This document shows positions 1-5,503 of a stretch of 11,674 nt of DNA, in pieces. The notes under the pieces were generated by a model that was not told where the DNA came from, made no database searches, and worked only from the letters and a program-made list of their open reading frames with translations. Each line of letters opens with the position of its first letter. Position 1 is the first letter of the stretch. A program made the position numbers and the translations under genes. Location of the stretch: contig CAZIXE010000092.1 in NCBI GenBank assembly GCA_964543235.1, forward strand, positions 1 to 11,674, given 5' to 3'. Origin of the DNA: JANMMJ01 sp964543235 (GTDB lineage: Bacteria > Pseudomonadota > Alphaproteobacteria > Rhizobiales > Aestuariivirgaceae).

Positions 1-299
1 AAATCTGCAATAAAGATGATAAGAGGCAACTGAACCCAGATAGGTTGAGCACTAATCCAAGCCTGCCAGGACAGCGGCACCGCCTGCTCTGATGCTGTGA
101 GGAAAATCGACAAGAGTATGAAGAGTCCGAATTTCACCAGCACAGCGTTCATAGCCGCGTACGAGAAGTCCATTAGCCATCCCGCGCGCAATATCCGTTT
201 GCCCGGATGCATTGCGAACAATGCCTCAAGCGGACAAAAAACAAGGAATGACACAAGCAGGAGTTTAAGATTAAAAATGTCCCACACAGCAGTCCACAA
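1..299 (-). CDS. Sterol desaturase / fatty acid hydroxylase-like protein, N-terminal part (cut by window edge)
   Basis: An open minus-strand frame of about 99 codons begins just after the stop of the methyltransferase gene and runs off the left edge. It has no early ATG; the likeliest start is TTG at 299, with GTG at 287 as alternative. The translation is hydrophobic. It carries a stretch reading roughly CPLEALFAMHPGKR, then RAGWLMDFSYAAMN, a long hydrophobic run, and a segment ending QLPLIIFIAD. This resembles the membrane-embedded N-terminus of the fatty acid hydroxylase/sterol desaturase superfamily, just before the first His-box helix. The diiron His motifs themselves would lie outside the window, so catalysis cannot be confirmed. 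GC is about 49%, clearly lower than its neighbours. The one-base spacing behind the upstream gene suggests cotranscription and translational coupling. The family call is from recall of family pattern and is moderate. Confidence 0.55.
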   Translation of the reverse strand, partial: MWTAVWDIFNLKLLLVSFLVFCPLEALFAMHPGKRILRAGWLMDFSYAAMNAVLVKFGLFILLSIFLTASEQAVPLSWQAWISAQPIWVQLPLIIFIAD

Positions 300-300
300 C

Positions 301-993
301 CTAAGTGCTCGCCTCTTCCACAAACAACTTGAACCTCGGAATTACTCTGGGCGTATGGCGGCAGTATTTGTCGTACTCCGGAAAAGCCGCGCGCAGGACC
401 TTCTCCTCATTGTGCATGCGCCGGAGCTGCAGCCCCCAGTGAATGAGCCCGATCACCACTGCCGGCAGCGAGTAGGTCATGATGATGATGCCCACCGCCG
501 CAATTTCCTCGACGATGTAGAGCGGATGCCGCACCAGTGAGTAGGGTCCGTGCGTCACCAGCCGGCGGGCTTCCGGCATGATGCTGAAGGAGCGGCCGAG
601 CCAGGCCAGCACGTAGCTTGACAGCGCAAAGCCGGTCATCACGAGGCCCAGTCCGAAGATGATGACGGCCTTGGGCGGCTCGCCCGCGGGCAGAACCGAT
701 AGCAGGATGAGCAGGAAGGTTCCTGCCAGCGCCGAGAACCTTGGCTCAAGCCCCTCGGCCGAGCGGATCGGCTTGAGCCGAATAAGAGTCGTGGCAACAA
801 CCAGCAGCAGGAACAGGATCACGGCAATGTCGGACAGCAGCCGGAGCAGGCGGGTGTCCTCGGGCAGCGTGGCCCAGCCGGCGATGTGTGCATGAAGGCC
901 GGCGATCTTCAGCCCTGCCGCGAAAGTGAAATAGGCGACGATGGCGATCCGCCCGCCGAAATCCGCCCATTCGCGCCAGTGCCAGTCCTTCAT
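301..993 (-). CDS. Isoprenylcysteine carboxyl methyltransferase (ICMT/PEMT)-family membrane methyltransferase
   Basis: A 230-residue integral membrane protein. Hydrophobic segments lie near residues 14-32, 51-72, 87-102, 107-131 and 164-190. The C-terminal half has the family signature: LVTHGPYSLVRHPLY at 145-159, which contributes to the SAM-binding pocket, followed by a helix and HNEEKVLRAAFPEYDKYCR at 194-212. The last of these is the E-E...F...Y..Y pattern of ICMT and phospholipid methyltransferases. Such bacterial proteins are SAM-dependent methyltransferases, mostly of unknown substrate; true prenyl-cysteine methylation is not expected here. The ATG at 993 has a good Shine-Dalgarno (GGAAGG, 5 nt spacing). 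The stop at 301-303 sits one base before the likely TTG start of the desaturase-like gene. That pairing suggests a small lipid-modifying operon, which is inference. Confidence 0.85.
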   Translation of the reverse strand: MKDWHWREWADFGGRIAIVAYFTFAAGLKIAGLHAHIAGWATLPEDTRLLRLLSDIAVILFLLLVVATTLIRLKPIRSAEGLEPRFSALAGTFLLILLSVLPAGEPPKAVIIFGLGLVMTGFALSSYVLAWLGRSFSIMPEARRLVTHGPYSLVRHPLYIVEEIAAVGIIIMTYSLPAVVIGLIHWGLQLRRMHNEEKVLRAAFPEYDKYCRHTPRVIPRFKLFVEEAST

Positions 994-1160
994 GTCCGCC
1001 TTCCGGTGATTGCGGGCCTGAGACTACCACAGGCTTTGCAATTTAAGGGAATTTTGAGCAAATGTGATGAACGGGCCGGGCGTGCGTCCGAACGGCCCGA
1101 AACTTGCTCGAAAGCATGGTTAGAGCACATTGCAATTGGGTCGCCTCGCCTGTGCGACGT

Positions 1161-1240
1161 CCGTCACCCCAGCATAAGCTGGGGTCCCGCTTCTCGCTGC
1201 CAGAGATCAAAGCGGGATGCCAGCCTTCGCTGGCGCGACA
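1161..1240. repeat. Alphaproteobacterial intergenic palindromic repeat (REP/MITE-like)
   Basis: Three nested or adjacent inverted repeats are visible. CCCCAGC-ATAA-GCTGGGG is a 7-bp stem at 1167-1184. TCCCGCTT at 1185-1192 pairs with AAGCGGGA at 1210-1217. GCCAGC-CTTC-GCTGGC is a 6-bp stem at 1219-1234. The order GTCACCCC, stem, GGTCCCGCTT, stem, GGGATGCCAGCC, stem matches the widespread intergenic repeat seen in many Rhizobiales and sphingomonad genomes, where the stems usually read CCGGC instead of CCAGC. It could form a cruciform or a multi-hairpin RNA, and could act as a transcript end or mobile miniature element. Only one copy is in the window. Confidence 0.7.
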
Positions 1241-1293
1241 ATATGGAGCATCATGGTCCGGCCCGATGGCATTCAACCCTGATGTGCCGGTCC

Positions 1294-1298
1294 GGAGG
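1294..1298 (+). promoter_or_regulatory. Ribosome-binding site of the prepilin peptidase gene
   Basis: GGAGG lies 11 bases before the ATG at 1310. It supports that start rather than any upstream in-frame start. Confidence 0.6.
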
Positions 1299-1309
1299 AA
1301 AAAGTCCTG

Positions 1310-1810
1310 ATGCAGGTCCTGCTTGTCGCCCTCGTCTTTGTCTTCTGCGTCGCCGTGATCAACGGTGCCATCTCCGATCTGCGCACCTTCCGCATTCCGA
1401 ACTGGATTTCGGCCGTGCTGGCCGTGGCCTTTGTGCCCTATGCGGCGCTCCGCTGGAGCGAATTGCCGGTGCTGCAGCATCTGGGCCTTGCCCTCGTCGT
1501 CTTCATCCTGTGCGTCGTCTTCTGGCGGCTGAAATGGCTGGGCGGCGGCGATGTCAAGTTCCTCTCCGCCATCTCGCTGTGGATGGGCCCGGCCAACATG
1601 CTGCCCTTCCTCATCATCCTCTGCCTGGTCGCCGCCGTCTTCTCGGGCGCGCTCATGTGGGCGCGGCGCTGGAATTTCTACATCCAGCAGGAGAGCCGCA
1701 TTCCCGCCATGGTGAAGAACCTCGTCGAGCGCGCCAACCATCACGCCTGTCCCTATGGCTTCCCCATCGCCATCGCCGCCATCGCCATGGTGCCGCAGAT
1801 CGCCGGCTGA
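1310..1810 (+). CDS. cpaA: Prepilin peptidase, A24 family (CpaA/TadV type)
   Basis: A 166-residue polytopic membrane protein. A24 peptidases are aspartic proteases that cleave, and sometimes methylate, type IV pilin-like precursors at the inner membrane. Both catalytic aspartates are recognisable: D23 in ISDLRTFRIPNW, the family's D-R-..-R-I-P-N motif, and D81 in GGGDVK, the G-x-G-D-x-K motif. About four to five hydrophobic segments are visible. The length fits the short CpaA/TadV subgroup that lacks the N-terminal methylase domain. CpaA normally sits in a tad/cpa Flp-pilus locus, but no other pilus gene is in this window, so it is an orphan here. A strong GGAGG supports the start. It is followed after 122 bases by a histidine kinase on the same strand. 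Confidence 0.85.
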   Translation: MQVLLVALVFVFCVAVINGAISDLRTFRIPNWISAVLAVAFVPYAALRWSELPVLQHLGLALVVFILCVVFWRLKWLGGGDVKFLSAISLWMGPANMLPFLIILCLVAAVFSGALMWARRWNFYIQQESRIPAMVKNLVERANHHACPYGFPIAIAAIAMVPQIAG

Positions 1811-1845
1811 TCGCGGTCGCCGAAAATTCCGGACATCCTTTTCAC

Positions 1846-1876
1846 TTAACCTTAACCCTCGCCGCAGCGATTAACC
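1846..1876. promoter_or_regulatory. Three TTAACC boxes upstream of the histidine kinase (CtrA-half-site-like)
   Basis: TTAACC occurs at 1846-1851, 1852-1857 and 1871-1876, all in the same orientation, within the 122-bp gap before the kinase. The first two are directly adjacent. TTAA-containing half-sites (TTAACCAT) and TTAA-N7-TTAA are the known recognition elements of the alphaproteobacterial cell-cycle regulator CtrA. The spacings here (2 and 15 bases between TTAA-CC units) do not match the canonical N7 full site, so the assignment is tentative. Confidence 0.3.
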
Positions 1877-1932
1877 GAATCCTGAAGCCTTTGTGCCATG
1901 GTCCGGCAAAACAACAGGCGTCATGAATTTCC

Positions 1933-3816
1933 ATGCAGTCTTCGCAACCTGCGCAGGCGGATGAAGCTCCGCAGGCCGGCATGCTCGATGCCGCGCTCAG
2001 CGAACTGGCCAGGCCCGCCCGGGGCTATGGCGTGGCCGCCGCCTGTGCCATCGTGCTGGCCGCCATCGGCATGGCGAGCGCGCTTGCCGGCCGGCTTCCC
2101 GATCCCGCCGGCGCCTATGCCATCCTCACCGCCGTCTCGCTCTGCCTCGCCGGCGCCGCATTGACGAGCGCCTTCGTCGTCAGGAAATCGACGCTCCGCC
2201 GCATGGAGGCGATAAAGCTGGCTGTCGCCGCCATCGAGCAGGCCCGCCGCCAGGCCGAGGCCTCGAGCCAGGCCAAGTCGCGCTTCCTCGCCACCATGAC
2301 GCACGAGATCAGAACCCCCATGAACGGGGTGATCGGCATGAACGGCCTGCTGCTCGAAACCGGCCTCACCCCGGAGCAGCGCAGCTATGCCATGGCGGTC
2401 GACTCCTCCGGCCGCGCGCTGCTTTCCATCATCGACGAGATTCTCGATACCTCGAAGGTCGAATCCGGGCGGATCGCGCTCGAGCCCCGGCCCTTCTCGA
2501 TCGTGCATCTGGTCGAAGGCGTGGCCGAGCTGCTGGCCCCGCGCGCCCATGCCCGCAACATCGACATCGCCGCCTATGTCGCGCCGCGCGTGCCGGAGCG
2601 GCTCGTGGGCGATGAGGCGCGCATCCGCCAGATCCTGCTCAACCTCGCCGGCAATGCCATCAAGTTCACCGAGCAGGGCGGTGTCGGCATCGACATCGAC
2701 GTGGCCGATGGCGGTGATCGCAGCCTGACCCTCGAAATCTCCGTCACCGACACCGGCATCGGCATGTCGCCGGAGGAGGCGTCCCGCATCTTTGCCGAAT
2801 ATGTGCAGGCCAATGCCTCGACCAGCCGCCGCTTCGGCGGCACCGGCCTGGGGCTTGCGATCTCGCGCCGCATTGCCGAAAGCATGGGCGGCGGCATCAC
2901 CGTGGCGAGCGAGCCGGGCATCGGCTCGGTCTTCACCTGCCGGCTGGTGCTCGCCCGCGAGGGCGGCGAGCCGGCGCCGCTGCCGCAGCCGCTCGCCGGC
3001 CGCACCTACGAGCTGGCGCTGAAGCCCGGCCCCACCGCCGACCGTCTGGCGCGGGTGCTCGGCGATTTCGGCGCCACCGTCCGTTTCCTCGAGGACGAAG
3101 CCGCGATCGTCCGGGCGCTGGCCCCGCGCCGTGGCGCGCCCGCCGCCGGCCTGATCGGCGATTCCCGCATCAGCGCCCATCTCCTGGCCTGGAAACATGG
3201 CCTGAAACAGGGCCGTGGCCGCACCCGGGAGGTCTGGACGCTGCTCCAGCCCGAGGAGCGCCGCCAGTACCGCGAACTGCTCGAGGCCCCCTTCGCCGGC
3301 TATTTCATCAAGCCGCTGCGCCGCGCCACGCTGCTCAAGCACCTCGCCGCGCGCGACGCCGACTCGATCGTCGAAGCCGCCAGGCAGCTGCGCAGCATCG
3401 TGGCCCGTGGCAAGCCGAAGGCCAGCCTCGATATCCTTCTCGCCGAGGACAATCCTGTCAATGCCCTGCTTGCCCGCACCATCCTCGCCCGCGCCGGCCA
3501 CCGCGTCGAGCACGTCACCTCCGGCCGCCTCGTCCTCGAGCGCCTGGCCGATCCGGAGCGGCCGCGGCCCGACCTCGTCATCATGGATGTCGAGATGCCC
3601 GATCTCGATGGCATCGAGACCGCCCGCCGCCTCAGGGCCCTTGAGGCCGAGCAGCGGCTGCCGCGCCTGCCGGTGCTGGCACTCACCGCCAATACCCGCC
3701 ATGACGACGAGGCGATCTGCGCCGAGGCCGGCATGGACGACTACCTGTCCAAGCCCTTCGACAGCGACGACCTCGACAAGGCGATTGCCCGGCTGGTGTC
3801 CCGTAAGGCCGCCTGA
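1933..3816 (+). CDS. Hybrid sensor histidine kinase with C-terminal receiver domain
   Basis: A 627-residue protein. Two membrane segments (about 31-53 and 61-83) leave almost no periplasmic sensor, only a short loop. HisKA H-box: FLATMTHEIRTPMNG with phospho-acceptor H124. The ATPase domain has an N-box (LLNLAGNAIKF, 235-245), a G1 box (DTGIGM, 273-278) and a G2 box (GGTGLGLAI, 302-310). Residues about 355-475 form a receiver-like fold that ends in YFIKPLRR (K460) but lacks the N-terminal acidic pair, so it is probably degenerate. Residues about 499-622 are an intact receiver with E505/D506, phospho-acceptor D552 (VIMDVEMP), T585 and K607. No partner regulator or HPt gene is adjacent. ATG 1933 has no strong Shine-Dalgarno; ATG 1981 is an alternative. 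GC content is very high. The signal is unknown, and cytoplasmic or membrane sensing is inferred from the absence of a periplasmic domain. Confidence 0.92.
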   Translation: MQSSQPAQADEAPQAGMLDAALSELARPARGYGVAAACAIVLAAIGMASALAGRLPDPAGAYAILTAVSLCLAGAALTSAFVVRKSTLRRMEAIKLAVAAIEQARRQAEASSQAKSRFLATMTHEIRTPMNGVIGMNGLLLETGLTPEQRSYAMAVDSSGRALLSIIDEILDTSKVESGRIALEPRPFSIVHLVEGVAELLAPRAHARNIDIAAYVAPRVPERLVGDEARIRQILLNLAGNAIKFTEQGGVGIDIDVADGGDRSLTLEISVTDTGIGMSPEEASRIFAEYVQANASTSRRFGGTGLGLAISRRIAESMGGGITVASEPGIGSVFTCRLVLAREGGEPAPLPQPLAGRTYELALKPGPTADRLARVLGDFGATVRFLEDEAAIVRALAPRRGAPAAGLIGDSRISAHLLAWKHGLKQGRGRTREVWTLLQPEERRQYRELLEAPFAGYFIKPLRRATLLKHLAARDADSIVEAARQLRSIVARGKPKASLDILLAEDNPVNALLARTILARAGHRVEHVTSGRLVLERLADPERPRPDLVIMDVEMPDLDGIETARRLRALEAEQRLPRLPVLALTANTRHDDEAICAEAGMDDYLSKPFDSDDLDKAIARLVSRKAA

Positions 3817-3825
3817 GCCTAAATC

Positions 3826-4392
3826 TTACTCCGCGGCAACAAAGGCGGCGCAGAGTTGCTCCTGTTCCCCCGCCGTGATCGTGGCAACGAAATGCCGGCA
3901 GTGTTGACCTTGGGAGAGGTGCCGGCAGGTCGCGCAATTGCCGAAGGCGGCATGGTGGCCCCGCGCCACGGCCTCGTCGAGCAGCGCTTGCAGCCCTTTC
4001 TCCATCCGCCGCCTTGTCTTGCCGCCAAGCGCGTCGGCGCGTTGTCGAAGCCGGGTCCAGGGGTTGTCGTTGAGGGCTGAAAGGCCGGCCATTGTGACCC
4101 TGAGCGCCACCGACCGGCGCTCGTCGGGCCGTCTGGTTTTTTCGATAAACCCCTTTTTTTCCAATGATTTGAGTGTCTGCGAAATGGTCCCCTTGGTGGC
4201 CCCCAGATAGCGCGTGAGCCCCGTCGGCGTACTCGAAAATCTGTTCGCCCTCACCAAAAAACGCAACGCCTCCCACTGCGCCGGATTGAGCCCTTTGTCG
4301 TGTTCCGCAGCCCGCGTCAGCCGCGCCAGCCGTTCGAGCATGGCGATGAGGGCCTCACCGGATACCGCATCGCCGTCCCTGTCTCTTGCCAT
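3826..4392 (-). CDS. MarR-family transcriptional regulator with C-terminal cysteine cluster
   Basis: A 188-residue protein using ATG 4392, preceded by GGAGA at 7 nt. The frame extends further upstream to a non-ATG codon, but that extension is not protein-like. The winged helix-turn-helix occupies about residues 35-105. It has a recognition helix around GATKGTISQTLKSLEKKG and the wing RRPDERRSVALRVT (88-100), typical of MarR. The C-terminal tail carries C153, C156, C165 and C181 in the arrangement C-x2-C-x8-C-x15-C, with nearby histidines (H158, H164). Ordinary MarR proteins of about 145 residues lack this, so a metal-binding or redox-sensing tail is inferred. It is divergent from the NDUFA9-like gene, with a 127-bp spacer holding two palindromes, so autoregulation plus control of that neighbour is plausible. 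Its 3' end faces the kinase gene end 9 bases away with no terminator visible. Confidence 0.88.
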   Translation of the reverse strand: MARDRDGDAVSGEALIAMLERLARLTRAAEHDKGLNPAQWEALRFLVRANRFSSTPTGLTRYLGATKGTISQTLKSLEKKGFIEKTRRPDERRSVALRVTMAGLSALNDNPWTRLRQRADALGGKTRRRMEKGLQALLDEAVARGHHAAFGNCATCRHLSQGQHCRHFVATITAGEQEQLCAAFVAAE

Positions 4393-4442
4393 GGCCGTTC
4401 TCCATGCCGCCCCTGCGATCATCCGCACCTGCCGTCGAAGGT

Positions 4443-4462
4443 CAAGCTTGGCTTTTGCAAAA
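4443..4462. promoter_or_regulatory. Candidate MarR operator: two adjacent palindromes
   Basis: CAAGCTTG (4443-4450) and TTTTGCAAAA (4453-4462) are perfect palindromes separated by two bases. They lie in the spacer between the MarR-type gene and the divergent NDUFA9-like gene. MarR dimers bind palindromes in such shared promoters, so this is the natural operator candidate. No binding motif is established for this subgroup, and short palindromes can arise by chance. Confidence 0.35.
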
Positions 4463-4519
4463 CCCGGAGCGACCCGATAAAAGCATTGCTGATCGCGTAG
4501 CAGAATCGAGGACAGGGCC

Positions 4520-5500
4520 TTGTCGTACGTACCAGCGGAGACTCTCGTGACGATCATTGGCGGCTCGGGCTTCATCGGCCGTCACATCGTTCGTGCCCTG
4601 GCGCAGCGCGGCTATCGTCTCCGCGCCGCCAGCCGCCGGCCGGATCTGGCGCTTCACCTGCAGCCGCTGGGAACGCCTGGCCAGATCATGCCGGTCCAGG
4701 CCAATGTCCGTTACCCGGCCTCCCTGACCGCGGCCTGTGCCGGTGCCTCTGTCGTGATTTACCTGCCGGCGGTCTTGGCGGAATCCGGCCCCCAGACCTT
4801 CGAGGCGCTGCACGTTTTTGGTGCCGAGGCCGCCGCCAAGGCAGCCCGCGCCGCCGGGGCCGGCATGTTCATCCACATGTCCGCCATCGGCGCCGACGCG
4901 GAATCGGCCAGCACCTATGCCCGCACCAAGGCGGAAGGCGAAGCCCGCGTGAAGGCGGCCTTTCCTGGTGCCATCATCATCCGGCCCTCCGTGGTCTTTG
5001 GCCCTGAGGACAATCTCTTCAACCGCTTTGCGGCGTTGGCGCGCATCGCCCCGGCCCTGCCGCTGATCGGCGGCGGCATGACAAGATTCGCGCCGGTTTA
5101 CGTCGGCGATGTTGCCGAGGCGGTTGCCCGCCTCGTTGACCAGGGCATCGCCTCCGGCCGCGTCTACGAGTTGGGTGGCCCCGAAGAGATGACTCTGAAG
5201 GAAATCATCGCCTACACACTGAAAGTCACCGGCCGCCATCGTCTGCTGGTGAATCTGCCGTGGCGGGCCGCCTCTCTGCTCGGCTCAGTCGCGGGTCTCC
5301 TGCCCAAACCGGCGATAACTGCCGATCAGGTCGAACTGCTGAAGAAGGATAACCTGGTCTCGGACCAGGCGAAGCGTGAGGGCCGCACTTTCGAAGCCCT
5401 CGGCATCAAGCCGCAAGGTGTTGAGGCAATCGTGCCGGCTTACCTCTACCGCTTCCGCAAGGCGGGACAGTTCTCCGCGCCGGAACAGTCAGGTTCCTGA
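4520..5500 (+). CDS. NDUFA9-like NAD(P)-binding protein (atypical SDR family)
   Basis: A 326-residue Rossmann-fold protein. The nucleotide-binding glycine motif GGSGFIG lies at 14-20, after the first beta strand. An SDR-type Y-x3-K pair is seen at Y133/K137 in STYARTKAEGEA, and IIRPSVVFGPEDNLFNRF is a characteristic stretch of the bacterial relatives of complex I subunit NDUFA9. In alphaproteobacteria these proteins are usually annotated as complex I NDUFA9-family proteins; their role (quinone or complex I-associated, or a separate oxidoreductase) is not settled. Two start choices exist: TTG 4520 (GAGGA, 7 nt) and GTG 4547 (GGAG, 6 nt). The longer one gives the roughly nine-residue lead common in homologues. 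It is divergent from the MarR-type gene. Its stop is only three bases from the end of the convergent aminomethyltransferase gene. Confidence 0.85.
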   Translation: MSYVPAETLVTIIGGSGFIGRHIVRALAQRGYRLRAASRRPDLALHLQPLGTPGQIMPVQANVRYPASLTAACAGASVVIYLPAVLAESGPQTFEALHVFGAEAAAKAARAAGAGMFIHMSAIGADAESASTYARTKAEGEARVKAAFPGAIIIRPSVVFGPEDNLFNRFAALARIAPALPLIGGGMTRFAPVYVGDVAEAVARLVDQGIASGRVYELGGPEEMTLKEIIAYTLKVTGRHRLLVNLPWRAASLLGSVAGLLPKPAITADQVELLKKDNLVSDQAKREGRTFEALGIKPQGVEAIVPAYLYRFRKAGQFSAPEQSGS

Positions 5501-5503
5501 CCT

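Larger units (their letters stand above)
994..1309. other. Intergenic gap between divergent genes, containing one palindromic repeat
   Basis: 316 bases lie between the start of the ICMT-like gene (minus) and the prepilin peptidase gene (plus). The gap should hold both promoters, but no convincing -35/-10 pair stands out. It contains the palindromic repeat at 1167-1234 and the ribosome-binding sites of both flanking genes. The open frames here on both strands show no recognisable protein pattern and look like chance GC-rich frames. Confidence 0.6.

Noticed and set aside
97..540. 147-codon plus-strand frame at the left edge
   Set aside because: It runs across the end of the methyltransferase gene and the desaturase-like gene on the other strand and shows no protein-family features.
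886..1926. Long plus-strand open frame (346 codons) over the methyltransferase 5' end, the gap and cpaA
   Set aside because: Its translation is rich in Arg, Pro, His and Cys with no family pattern, and it lies out of frame over two well-supported genes and the repeat. It is a GC-rich shadow.
1923..1964. 13-codon ATG frame overlapping the kinase start
   Set aside because: It could be a leader peptide, but it has no clear Shine-Dalgarno or regulatory composition; a chance frame is more likely.
1921..3702. 593-codon minus-strand frame opposite the histidine kinase
   Set aside because: It mirrors the kinase coding frame; the Gly/Ala/Asp-rich translation has no recognisable motifs. Antisense frames of this kind are expected in high-GC genes.
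3811..3830. Possible bidirectional terminator between the kinase and MarR genes
   Set aside because: The 9-base gap contains no inverted repeat or T-run.
4442..5239. 265-codon minus-strand frame opposite the NDUFA9-like gene
   Set aside because: It is opposite a recognisable Rossmann-fold protein, and the translation is low-complexity Gly/Arg/Asp-rich. Rejected as a shadow.
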